35,264 nucleotides of DNA. Origin: CAZGAQ01 sp964523405. Lineage in GTDB: Bacteria > Planctomycetota > Phycisphaerae > UBA1845 > Fen-1342. Positions 9,301 through 16,634 of this stretch are shown here, one piece after another (position 1 is the first letter of the stretch; each line of letters starts with the position of its first letter). The stretch lies in contig CAZGAQ010000048.1 in NCBI GenBank assembly GCA_964523405.1, positions 1-35,264 on the forward strand, in the 5' to 3' direction. The notes under the pieces were generated by a model, which searched no databases, was not told where the DNA came from, and was given only the letters and a program-made list of their open reading frames with translations. Both the position numbers and the translations under genes were made by a program.

Positions 9301-11645
9301 ACCCGCCGCCGCCGTTCCAGTTCAGCACGCTCACCGCCCCGGAAGCGGGCTCATTCGCCACGGCCCTCGCCTCGGACGGCACCTACCTGTACTACCTCAA
9401 CCAGGATTCCGGCGGCCTGTACCGCACCACCGGCGGGTTGTGCGCCGCCACGTGGGAGACGCTGGCTACCGCGCCCGGCACGCGGGGCGGCACGGAAAGC
9501 GGCACGCTGGCCTTCACGCCCGGCTTCCAGGACGCCCCCAGTCAGCCGAGCCTGATCACCTACCGCACGGCCGGGTCGGACACGACCGTCGCCACCGTCT
9601 ATGACATCAACACGAACACTTGGGCGCAGTACAACAGCATCTTCTTCGGCAGCACCGCCTTCGTGGTCGCCGGGTACCGGGCCTTCGGCAATCTCGGCGC
9701 ATGGGACACCAACCTCGGCGGCCCCCTGGGCTCGCTGCTGCTCAACCTCAGCAACGTGCCGACTGATCCGAACGACTTTGTGACCGAGGGCCTGTGGGCC
9801 AACCGCTGCTGGCACAGCTCACTCCGCACCACGTTCACCGGACAACCGAACTTCAACTGGTTCGGCCGCGTCGTGCAGCAGAGCCCGCTGCAGAACTCAG
9901 AGGGCCTGCGGATCTACGGCATCAAGAATGACTGGGTCAACGGTCTGAGCGACGGCGATCGCCTATACAAGTGGAATCCCGCGGACTGGGCGCCGCCGCA
10001 CATCAACCACTACCTCGGTCCGGAGTGGTATGACTGGCAGAACGACGAGGGCTTTGCCGGCGTGGATCTCGGCCGGCTGCCGGTGGAAGTCGGCTACGGC
10101 TCGGCCGTGGTCGGCCTGCCACCAAACTGGAAGGGCGTGGTCGGCGCCGCGGGCGGCGTGCTCGTGATCTTCGGCCGTCACCCGTTCACCGAGAACCAGC
10201 ACGAAGGCTGGGGCGCCCCGAACAACACGTTCGGCTACTACGACGTCGCCACGGCGCGCTGGCACATCGGGACGTTCCCGGAATACAGCAGCAGCGGCAC
10301 GTCCGCGGCGCTGCACAACGGGGAGCTGTACATCAAACAAGGCGCGTCGGACCCGCTCAACCCGGATGGCAATCACACGACGAAAATCTGGGTGGCCTCG
10401 TTCCTGCCGCCGCTGCTCTGTGACGCCGGCGGCCCCTACACGTACAACGGCCTGGGCTGCGCTACCCAGCAGGTCCCCGTGCACGGCACCGCCAGCGGAA
10501 CCATCACCGACTGGACCTGGCGCGAGGGCGCACTGGTCGTTGGCACCGGCCCCAACGGCCCGCTGACGCTGCTGCCCGGCACGCACACCGTGACGCTGAC
10601 GGTCAACGGGACCGACTGCGCCACGGGCACGGACACCGCCATCGTCACCGTGAACAGCCCGGACATCCAGCCGCTGCCCCTGCTCATCACCTTGGAGAAC
10701 GACCATGACATCGGCTACGGACCCAGCGTGACGGCCGCGGACAGCAACCTGCTGCAATACCCGACCGGCGTGGCCGGCGATCAGAAGGAAACCGCGCCGA
10801 TCTTCTTCGGCATGGACGGCACGGGGAACTACGCCCCGGTCACAACCGCTCTGCTCTCCGGCGGCAAGTGGTGGTTCGGGCCCTGGGTCGATCTGTCGCT
10901 GTCCTGCTACGGCATGGTCGACTTGACGATCCCGGACCTGGTCGTCTCGTTCACGGCGACGTTCTATCAGGATCCCGTGCAGTGGGATCCGGGTAGTGAT
11001 CCCAATGACCCGCTGGAGCCGTACGAAGACGCCCCGATCTTCGTCTCCTTCCGGGATGTCTACGGGCAGTACGCGACCGTCGGAATCGTGTATGGTCCCG
11101 ATATGCGCAATGACCCGGAGAAGTACCCCAACTACAAGACCGTCGAGAAGTACCTGGACCTTGTCCCCGGCGATATGACGCAGACTTCGTTCGACCTCTC
11201 CCGGGTCGTCCGCATCGAGTTCCACGGCACGGATTGGGGCGGCCAGAACGCCGACTGGGTCAGCCTCCGCAATCTGTACATCGGTCCCGGCGCCCCGCGC
11301 GGCGCCTGCTGCCTGGCGGATCATTCCTGCCAGTACACCAGCGCCGATGCGTGTGCCGGCCTGGCCGGCGTGTTCAAGGGCAGCGGCGTGGCGTGCACAA
11401 CCGAATTGTGCACGGCCCCGGCCCTGTGCCCGGGTGACGGCAACTGCGATGGCACGATCAACTGGCGCGATATCGACTACTTGATCGCCGCCCAGAACGA
11501 CAACGTCTCGGCGTGGCAGGCGCTGTTCCCCGCGCCGGGCCCGACCTGCGCATTCCTGAACCTTGATACGAGCGGGGACAGCCATGTGAACTGGCGCGAC
11601 ATCGATCCGTTCATCGCCCTAATGAACACGACGTGTCAGCCGTAG
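6315..11645 (+). CDS. Giant secreted beta-propeller / PKD protein with C-terminal dockerin-like module
   Basis: The product is 1776 aa. The ATG at 6315 follows AAAGGAGG at 6 nt and starts a signal peptide (about 1-20, ending ASIAAAQ). Order of modules: a PQQ-like beta-propeller at about 40-440; PKD domain 1 from residue 443 (PPVANAGPDI); a kelch/BNR-like propeller at about 532-905; PKD 2 from 907 (PPLASAGADI); a second copy of the propeller at about 995-1363; PKD 3 from 1365; a jelly-roll, carbohydrate-binding-like region at about 1450-1660; a cysteine motif from 1663 (GACCLADHSC ...); and two dockerin-like calcium loops from 1705 (DGNCDGTINWRD, DTSGDSHVNWRD). No catalytic motif is visible. 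It is probably an extracellular binding or structural protein. It is transcribed divergently from the metallopeptidase gene, which also ends in a dockerin-like module. A hairpin follows the stop. Confidence 0.87.
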   Translation: MNPSRWFAIVGALAFASIAAAQLDTSPWPVAGQGRATRESVVGMQSSGPGLQPVWHLTGLGAIPVGPAGAVLSSDGYLWFRSHGVPISSKGYLFKIDKATGAIARQVQLGAAFMSAPVITTDRVYVSYGDGSTDSGINVYDRLNADLPLVMTMRNAAVNTNLRSLQLGAVSYSGSLRLYAVRRTLGANAYPRISAWDITTGQLVWETVVESAGNGGQCQLGPLWTGSDGKQYLALGNNVSPYRVTFVRDDGATGTIAASTALNAGNYIMGQGALSADGQRIYYNGANDGGKPALYAVKTDGTGLAWSVPQAELAINCYVTNPAAVGDRVYLAGASGNVACVQDNQNGTYTVRWVFNVGETGEFTSISAGRDTNNRTYLYCSNQTSHKLYRVEDLGTSATVLAVVDFTDSASYGSISTTLDSDGSVYQFGGANGGLYKFSSGMPPVANAGPDIPDAVCYGLIPVDASGSYAQGGATLVNYEWVIGATVLYSGPSPTASFSLPTCAGTFVVTLTVRDNHGFEAADTLNITVGPYPAGALQFVNLPAPEIGSNGVNSLASDGAYLYWLNGTSGHFFRYQRSGCNESWETLASAPGSPLASDNSGSLAYAPGLGENGSLITYRMNTDNSAGVATVYDLATGNWTQYNSRNFGGTGYVVAGSYLFGNAHAAGTNQGGHLTATLLNATNTPPADPNSPTYYTVQGLKANSCTRSSLQNTFSTSVPSRDWFSRVVQMSLSPVDGKIYGIKNDWTDGGTGDRLFRWNPADYAAPHINFKTGPAWDNWTTDSGMTGEDLGQLPIEPGQGSAVVALPANWKGLVGTQGGVFVIFGRHPFGPPYCCPNEGFGAPNLTYGVYDTGSGTWQFGSLPGYSSNGTAATLHHGEIYIKQGASSETDPTQDPTATVWVSLVGTPPLASAGADIPSAPCYTPFVVDASASQAFEGRTIINYKWTCAGRVLYDGPLATPSITMEDCNGTFELLLTVCDSAGFQDTDALHVTVGYYPPPPFQFSTLTAPEAGSFATALASDGTYLYYLNQDSGGLYRTTGGLCAATWETLATAPGTRGGTESGTLAFTPGFQDAPSQPSLITYRTAGSDTTVATVYDINTNTWAQYNSIFFGSTAFVVAGYRAFGNLGAWDTNLGGPLGSLLLNLSNVPTDPNDFVTEGLWANRCWHSSLRTTFTGQPNFNWFGRVVQQSPLQNSEGLRIYGIKNDWVNGLSDGDRLYKWNPADWAPPHINHYLGPEWYDWQNDEGFAGVDLGRLPVEVGYGSAVVGLPPNWKGVVGAAGGVLVIFGRHPFTENQHEGWGAPNNTFGYYDVATARWHIGTFPEYSSSGTSAALHNGELYIKQGASDPLNPDGNHTTKIWVASFLPPLLCDAGGPYTYNGLGCATQQVPVHGTASGTITDWTWREGALVVGTGPNGPLTLLPGTHTVTLTVNGTDCATGTDTAIVTVNSPDIQPLPLLITLENDHDIGYGPSVTAADSNLLQYPTGVAGDQKETAPIFFGMDGTGNYAPVTTALLSGGKWWFGPWVDLSLSCYGMVDLTIPDLVVSFTATFYQDPVQWDPGSDPNDPLEPYEDAPIFVSFRDVYGQYATVGIVYGPDMRNDPEKYPNYKTVEKYLDLVPGDMTQTSFDLSRVVRIEFHGTDWGGQNADWVSLRNLYIGPGAPRGACCLADHSCQYTSADACAGLAGVFKGSGVACTTELCTAPALCPGDGNCDGTINWRDIDYLIAAQNDNVSAWQALFPAPGPTCAFLNLDTSGDSHVNWRDIDPFIALMNTTCQP
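7641..10406 (+). repeat. Tandem PKD-propeller duplication inside the 1776-aa protein
   Basis: Two consecutive units of about 464 and 458 codons start at 7641 and 9033, and the PKD half of a third unit starts at 10407. Each begins with a PKD domain and continues into a propeller. The propellers share landmarks such as YGIKNDW, LYKWNPAD or LFRWNPAD, VIFGRHPF and LYIKQGAS or IYIKQGAS in the same order. The copies are clearly homologous but diverged, which points to an old intragenic duplication rather than recent recombination. Confidence 0.8.
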
Positions 11646-11674
11646 CAGCGCTGGCCCCACGAGCGCGCAACACG

Positions 11675-11716
11675 CGAGCCGGTCCTCGCCGGGCATGGCC
11701 CCCGGGGACCGGCTCG
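11675..11716. terminator. Bidirectional terminator-like hairpin between convergent genes
   Basis: A perfect 11-bp stem, CGAGCCGGTCC (11675-11685) and GGACCGGCTCG (11706-11716), encloses a 20-nt loop that can form an inner CCGGG/CCCGG helix. It sits 30 nt after the plus-strand stop at 11645 and 35 nt before the end of the convergent nitroreductase gene, so it can serve both. There is no T-tract on either side. Confidence 0.6.
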
Positions 11717-11750
11717 GCTTGCAGATGGCGGGACCGCGCGCGGCGCCGCG

Positions 11751-12320
11751 CTACCCGAGAATGATCTCCGCCAGCGCCCGCTTCGGTACGTGGTGCACAC
11801 CCTGCGCGTCGCGCCAATAGCGGATGTCCCCGTCCAGCCCCACTTCTTCCAACACCACCGTCTCCTTCGGTCGGCCCAGCGCCAGCACCAGCAAGATGTC
11901 ATAGCGTTCTGGAAGCGCCAGCTCCTGCCGCAGCAACTCGCGCTGCAGCGAGCCGATCATGCAGCCACCCAGCCCCAGTTCCGTCGCCCCCAGCAGAATG
12001 ATCTGCGCCGCAATCCCGTGGTCGCAGCCCACCTGTTTGGCGATGTGCCGATCCCCGAGGATTACGATGTACGCCGCCGGCCGCTCGCCCTCAACCGGCC
12101 CGGGCCAGTCTGCCAGGTAACCGGCCCACGCCAGGTGCGGGAAGATCTTCGCGTTCTGCTCCGGCGTGCAGGACAACATATACTTCAGTGGCTGCCAGTT
12201 CGCCGCCGACGCGGACAGCCGCGCCAGGTCCACCAGCGCCACGAGCGTCTCCCGTGGGATCGCCTGGTCCTGATGGAAGCGCCGATAGCTCCGAGTCCGG
12301 AGAACCAGTTCGCGCAACAT
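11751..12320 (-). CDS. Nitroreductase-family FMN oxidoreductase
   Basis: The product is 189 aa, a usual length for small nitroreductase-fold proteins. These enzymes use FMN and NAD(P)H to reduce nitro, quinone or enone compounds and act as cytosolic dimers. The N-terminal RSYRRFHQDQAIPRETLVALV followed by ARLSASAANWQPLKYML is the family's FMN-phosphate-binding start (Arg, Ser/Arg, then the SASAANWQP loop). GATELGLGGCMIGS is the second conserved flavin segment. The C-terminus has the typical LVLALGRPKE strand. The ATG at 12320 has AGGAG at 5 nt. The gene diverges from the prolyl oligopeptidase gene with 88 nt between starts. The substrate cannot be told from sequence. Confidence 0.85.
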   Translation of the reverse strand: MLRELVLRTRSYRRFHQDQAIPRETLVALVDLARLSASAANWQPLKYMLSCTPEQNAKIFPHLAWAGYLADWPGPVEGERPAAYIVILGDRHIAKQVGCDHGIAAQIILLGATELGLGGCMIGSLQRELLRQELALPERYDILLVLALGRPKETVVLEEVGLDGDIRYWRDAQGVHHVPKRALAEIILG

Positions 12321-12408
12321 GTCGGCTCCTGCACGGCGGCTGGGAAAGACGGGCCGCCCCGCATATGTTACCGCCTGCCGCCCGCGTCCGCGGCACACTG
12401 GAGCCCCC

Positions 12409-14550
12409 ATGCGCCCCCGCCGGCTCACCGCACCCCTGCTCGCCTGGGCCATGCTGGCCCTGTGCGGTCATGCTGGTCACGCCGCCCCGCCCGGGACATC
12501 CCGCCCCGCCTATCCGCCCGCCCACACCGTCCCCGTGTCCGACGACTACTTCGGCACGCTCGTCCGCGACCCGTACCGCTGGCTGGAGGACGCCGCCGAC
12601 CCGAACGTGCAGGCCTGGACCGCGGCCGAGAACGCCCTGACCCGCCAGCTACTCGACCGCTGGGCCCCCCAGCGCGCTGCGCTCACCGCCCGCCTCGAAG
12701 AGCTCTTTCGCGCGCCGACCGATTCCTGTCCGGTCGTCCGCGGCACGCGCTCCTTCTTCTTCCGGCGCGCTGGCCTCCAGGATCACGCGGTCCTGCTCGT
12801 CCGCGAGGGCAGCCTCACCGCCGCGCCGCGCGTCCTGCTCGACGCGAACCAGTTCAGCCCTGACGGCACGGCCGCGCTGGACTGGTGGGTCCCCTCCCCG
12901 GACGGCCGGCTGATCGCCTATGGGCGCTCAGCGGGCGGCTCCGAAAAGAGCACGCTCTACGTGCGTGACGTGCGCACCGCCCGCGACCTGCCGGACGAAA
13001 TCCCCCATACCCACTTCGGCACGCTCGTCTGGGACGGCGACGGCCGCGGGTTCACCTACACCCGCTATCCCGAGCCGGGTACGGTCCCCGCCGGCGACGA
13101 GAACTACTATCGTCGCGTGTACGCCCACCGCCTTGGCGCCGACTGGCGCACCGACCCGCTCGTCTGGGGCGCCGCGCAGGACAAGGAGCACATGCCGATC
13201 CTCTACAGCTCCACCGACCAGCGCTGGCAATTCCTGCAACTGCCCTACGGCTGGTCGCGCAACGAGCTGTACGTGCGCCGCACGGGCGAAGCCGAGTTTC
13301 GCCCGCTGGCCCGCGGCCACGACGCCCGATTCGACGGCGACGCGCTCGGCAACTACCTGTTCATCCGCACCGACTACGGCGCCCCGCGCTTTCGACTCCT
13401 GGTAACGACGGCCGACGAAGCCGACCCGAAGCGCTGGCGCGAGGTGCTTCCCGAACAGCCGGGCATCCTCGCCGGCTTCCTGGTCGCCGACGGCCACCTC
13501 ATCGTGCACCTGCGCGAACAGGTCATCTCGCGCCTCTTCGTGCACGAACCCGGCGGCCGACGCCTCGCCGAGATCAAGCTGCCCGCGCCGGGCAGCGTCA
13601 CAGCCCTCAGCGGCCGGCCCGACAGCCCGGAGCTGTTCTTCGGCTTCGAGTCCTTCGCCTTCCCGCCCGTCGTGTATCGCTACGACCTGCGCTCCGGGCA
13701 ACTCGACGTGCACACGCGCCTCGACATCGGCCTCGATTCCAACGACTACGAAACCCGCCAGCTCTGGGCCGCCTCGCGCGACGGCACTCGCGTGCCGCTG
13801 TTCGTCATCCACCGCCGCGGTCTGGCGCGCGACGGGCGCCACCCAACCGTGCTCCGCGGCTACGGTGGCTTCGCGACCGGGCAGTACCCGGAGTTCCGCC
13901 GCGAAGTGCTGCCGTGGCTGGAGCAAGGCGGTGTGTGGGCCGTCGCCAACACGCGCGGCGGCGACGAGTTCGGTCGCCCCTGGCACCTCGCCGCCCAGCG
14001 CGAGCACAAGCAGAACGCCTTCGACGACTTCGCCGCCTGCGCCGCGCAGCTCGTCGCGGAGGGCTACACCACGCCCGCGCAGCTCGGGGCCCGCGGCGCC
14101 AGCAACGGCGGCCTGCTCATGGGCGCCATGCTCGTGCAGCACCCCGAGCTGTTCCGCGCCCTCCACGCCGACGTGCCGCTGACGGATATGCTGCGCTACC
14201 CCCGCTTCGAAATCGCACGCATTTGGATCCCGGAGTTCGGCTCCGCCGAAAAAGCCGCCGATTTCCCATTCCTCTACGCGTATTCCCCGTATCACCATGT
14301 GCAGACCGGCACGGCCTATCCTGCCGTGCTGCTCACCGCGGCCGAACGCGATTCCCGGGTCGCCCCGCTGCACGCCCGCAAACTAGCCGCCGCGCTGCAG
14401 GCCGCAACGTCCTCCGACCGGCCGGTGCTGCTCTGGGTGGAGCCCCATACGGGTCACGGCGCCGGCAAGCCGCTGCGTAAAGCCCTGGCCGCGCTCGTCG
14501 ATGAATGGACGTTCTTCGCGTGGCAGCTCGGACTGTGGGAGCAGCGCTAG
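12409..14550 (+). CDS. Prolyl oligopeptidase family serine peptidase (S9A), exported
   Basis: The product is 713 aa, a typical length for S9A prolyl oligopeptidase. The enzyme cleaves peptides after proline with a beta-propeller-gated alpha/beta-hydrolase active site. The N-terminus is a signal peptide (RRLTAPLLAWAMLALCGHAGHA), so it likely works in the periplasm or outside. DPYRWLED at the start of the mature protein is a family hallmark. The propeller covers about 80-430. The catalytic triad reads Ser565 in GASNGG, Asp648 in RDSRVAP and His683 in TGHGAGK, with spacing matching the porcine enzyme. The serine box is GASNGG where GGSNGG is usual. The ATG at 12409 has GGAG at 5 nt. A longer frame from 12319 overlaps the divergent gene and hides the signal peptide. 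It converges on the minus-strand gene ending at 14586. Confidence 0.93.
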   Translation: MRPRRLTAPLLAWAMLALCGHAGHAAPPGTSRPAYPPAHTVPVSDDYFGTLVRDPYRWLEDAADPNVQAWTAAENALTRQLLDRWAPQRAALTARLEELFRAPTDSCPVVRGTRSFFFRRAGLQDHAVLLVREGSLTAAPRVLLDANQFSPDGTAALDWWVPSPDGRLIAYGRSAGGSEKSTLYVRDVRTARDLPDEIPHTHFGTLVWDGDGRGFTYTRYPEPGTVPAGDENYYRRVYAHRLGADWRTDPLVWGAAQDKEHMPILYSSTDQRWQFLQLPYGWSRNELYVRRTGEAEFRPLARGHDARFDGDALGNYLFIRTDYGAPRFRLLVTTADEADPKRWREVLPEQPGILAGFLVADGHLIVHLREQVISRLFVHEPGGRRLAEIKLPAPGSVTALSGRPDSPELFFGFESFAFPPVVYRYDLRSGQLDVHTRLDIGLDSNDYETRQLWAASRDGTRVPLFVIHRRGLARDGRHPTVLRGYGGFATGQYPEFRREVLPWLEQGGVWAVANTRGGDEFGRPWHLAAQREHKQNAFDDFAACAAQLVAEGYTTPAQLGARGASNGGLLMGAMLVQHPELFRALHADVPLTDMLRYPRFEIARIWIPEFGSAEKAADFPFLYAYSPYHHVQTGTAYPAVLLTAAERDSRVAPLHARKLAAALQAATSSDRPVLLWVEPHTGHGAGKPLRKALAALVDEWTFFAWQLGLWEQR

Positions 14551-14585
14551 CGGCGCCCACCAACGGGCCGCCGCAGACTACCGGA

Positions 14586-15572
14586 TCACGCCCCGTCGCC
14601 GCGAATCAGCCGCATCTGCGCCAATTCCAGCGTCTGCACCTCCAGGTCGCTCGGCAACTCTGCCTGAAAACGCACCGGCGGCGCCTCAAACTCCGGCACG
14701 GGCACAACAATCCGAAACGACTGCGCGCCCCGGCCGGCTGGCAGCGACGTCTCCAGAATCGTCGCCGCCAGCGCGCGGTTCAGGCCGTCGATAATGCGAC
14801 AATCCCACAGCCAACAGGCGGACTGCTCGCAAAACGGGCCTTCCAGGTCCAGCGCGAGCGCGTAGCGGTCCCCACGCGGCGCGCCCGGGCGGCGCGCCGT
14901 CGCCGCGCCGTCCCGCGCAAACGACTTCACGACCGCGCGCCGCACGGGATGTTCCGCCGAAAACGTCACCGCGCTCCCCGGCAACAGCTCCAGATTGACT
15001 GTCGTGGATCGCCGGGCCGTCGTCACCTCTACCTGCCCCGCGAGCAGGTCGCCCATACCCTCCGGAATCGCCCCCAGCGCGACCGCGCCCCAGTGCACCA
15101 GCGCCGCGCTCGGCACGCCGGGCGCCCCGGGCGGCGGCCGCCAGCGCGCCGCAATGACGCGCTGCGCACCCGGCACAAACTCCAGCCGCACTTCCGCCTC
15201 ACCACTGCGGTTCGGCCGCAGCACAACGCGATACCGTCCCTGCGCGCGGACCGTCGGCGTGCGCGCCTCCCGCGGCACAACCCGCACCACCGCCGGACCG
15301 GCCGCCACGTCAAACTGGTTCTGCCCCACCCACTCCAGACTCAGCCCGTAAGTCTGCTCCAGGCGCGCGTAATCCTCCCAGAACTGCCCGCGCCGCGGCC
15401 ACGCCACCCACCTGCGCACCGCCCGGGCCTCTTCATCGCGCTCGTCGCGCAGCTCGATGACCAGGTTCGCGACCGCCCCCAGTCGCGCCACCGCCTGCTC
15501 CAGCGTCGGCGGCAGCAGCGCCACCGTCGGCCCCAGGTGCACCAGCAGGCACAGTGCCGCTACCATCGTCAT
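14586..15572 (-). CDS. Secreted protein of unknown function, co-transcribed with folD
   Basis: The product is 328 aa. The N-terminus (MTMVAALCLLVHLGPTVALL) reads as a short signal peptide. The rest is predicted mostly beta-strand, with many Val/Arg alternations, a Cys pair near residues 250-265 (CEQSACWLWDC) and no motif I recognise. It may be a surface or periplasmic protein. The stop of folD lies only 24 nt upstream, so the two genes probably share the folD promoter, although no functional link to folate metabolism is evident. ATG codons at 15572 and 15566 are both possible starts. A GGTGGGG stretch lies just upstream. The gene converges with the prolyl oligopeptidase gene, 35 nt apart. Confidence 0.7.
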   Translation of the reverse strand: MTMVAALCLLVHLGPTVALLPPTLEQAVARLGAVANLVIELRDERDEEARAVRRWVAWPRRGQFWEDYARLEQTYGLSLEWVGQNQFDVAAGPAVVRVVPREARTPTVRAQGRYRVVLRPNRSGEAEVRLEFVPGAQRVIAARWRPPPGAPGVPSAALVHWGAVALGAIPEGMGDLLAGQVEVTTARRSTTVNLELLPGSAVTFSAEHPVRRAVVKSFARDGAATARRPGAPRGDRYALALDLEGPFCEQSACWLWDCRIIDGLNRALAATILETSLPAGRGAQSFRIVVPVPEFEAPPVRFQAELPSDLEVQTLELAQMRLIRGDGA

Positions 15573-15596
15573 GGCCCCACCACGCCCGCGCGCCAG

Positions 15597-16502
15597 CTAC
15601 GGCAACGCGACGCCGCTCAAAGCCACCCCCAGTTGCTGGGCGGCCGCCTCCACCGTCTGATCCAGCAGTACCGCAATCGTCATCGGCCCCACGCCGCCCG
15701 GCACGGGCGTGATCAGGCGCGCCCGCCACCGGGCCGCCTCAAAATCCACATCGCCCACATTGCCTTCGTTGTAGCCCGCATCGATCACCACGGCCCCGGG
15801 CTTGATCCACGCCCCCTGAATGTAGTGCGGTTTGCCCACCGCCGCGATCAGCACGTCCGCGAACTTCAGGATGCTCGGCAGATCGCGCGTCCGCGAGTGA
15901 CACAACGTCACGGTCGCGTGCGCGTTGATGAGCATCGACGCCATCGGCCGGCCGAGAATCGGGCTGCGCCCAACCACCATGGCCTCGATCCCGTCCAGCG
16001 GGACCTGGTATTCGCGCAGCAGGTGCATGATGCCCTTGGGGGTACACGGGGCCCACGTCGGCATACCCAGAATCGTCCGCCCCAGCGCCGCCGAGGTAAC
16101 GCCGTCCACGTCTTTGCTGAGCGGAATCGCCTCAAACGCCGCGCGCCGATCGATCGGTCCGGGCACCGGATGCTGCAACAGAATGCCGTGAATGGCCCGG
16201 TCTTCTCCCAGACGACGAATCTCCTCGACCAGCTGGGCCGTGCTGATACTGGCCGGCAGATTCACCAGCACGGAGCGCATGCCAATGTCCCCGCAGCGCT
16301 TGTGCTTCATGCGCACGTACGTCGCCGAGGCCGGGTCGTCCCCCACCAGGATCGTCGCCAGCGCGGGCACCATGCCGGTCACCTGGGTAACTTGCGCAAC
16401 CTTGCGCGCCGTGGCCTCCAAGTACCGCTTGGCCACGGTGCGTCCGTCGATCAGCCGCGCCGGCGTTTCGACCGCGCGCGGGGTGGCATCATGGGGTGTC
16501 AT
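15597..16502 (-). CDS. folD: Bifunctional methylene-THF dehydrogenase / methenyl-THF cyclohydrolase FolD
   Basis: The product is 301 aa. FolD interconverts 5,10-methylene-, 5,10-methenyl- and 10-formyl-tetrahydrofolate with NADP in the cytosol, feeding purine and formyl-Met synthesis. Family signatures in order: SATYVRMKHK with the catalytic lysine at Lys66, four residues after Tyr62; GILLQHPVP; KDVDG; PCTPKGI; the Rossmann segment VVGRSPILGRPMA; and the C-terminal PVPGGVGPMTIA. All are intact. The start is the ATG at 16502, which has no Shine-Dalgarno-like sequence. A TATCAT box lies only 9 nt upstream, so the mRNA may be leaderless. The first about 15 residues extend past the usual N-terminus. 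It is followed at 24 nt by a secreted-protein gene. Confidence 0.95.
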   Translation of the reverse strand: MTPHDATPRAVETPARLIDGRTVAKRYLEATARKVAQVTQVTGMVPALATILVGDDPASATYVRMKHKRCGDIGMRSVLVNLPASISTAQLVEEIRRLGEDRAIHGILLQHPVPGPIDRRAAFEAIPLSKDVDGVTSAALGRTILGMPTWAPCTPKGIMHLLREYQVPLDGIEAMVVGRSPILGRPMASMLINAHATVTLCHSRTRDLPSILKFADVLIAAVGKPHYIQGAWIKPGAVVIDAGYNEGNVGDVDFEAARWRARLITPVPGGVGPMTIAVLLDQTVEAAAQQLGVALSGVALP

Positions 16503-16511
16503 ACAGCCACT

Positions 16512-16517
16512 ATGATA
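16512..16517 (-). promoter_or_regulatory. Probable -10 element of folD, close to the start codon
   Basis: On the minus strand the bases read TATCAT (5 of 6 matches), ending 9 nt before the folD ATG. If functional, transcription would begin at or within a few nt of the start codon. A perfect TTGACA on the same strand at 16577-16582 is too far away (59 nt) to pair with it. Confidence 0.35.
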
Positions 16518-16634
16518 CCGCTGCCAGCCGCTGACCGGCAGGGCTGGACCGTCGGACCCGCCGCGTCACGCCGCGCTGTCAACGCGCATCGGAACCCGCA
16601 ACGCGATCCCCCAACCGGCCGTCCCAGCCCCGGC

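Noticed and set aside
7641..10406. CRISPR or short tandem repeats
   Set aside because: The repeats are two large, diverged coding modules of about 1.39 kb, not short identical direct repeats with spacers.
1768..11645. Cellulosome components, because of the dockerin-like ends
   Set aside because: No cohesin, scaffoldin or glycoside hydrolase is present; these tails are common on unrelated secreted proteins of Planctomycetota-like bacteria.
16577..16582. Perfect TTGACA on the minus strand upstream of folD as a -35 box
   Set aside because: No -10-like hexamer lies 16-18 nt downstream (the bases there are GGGTCC), so it cannot be paired with confidence.
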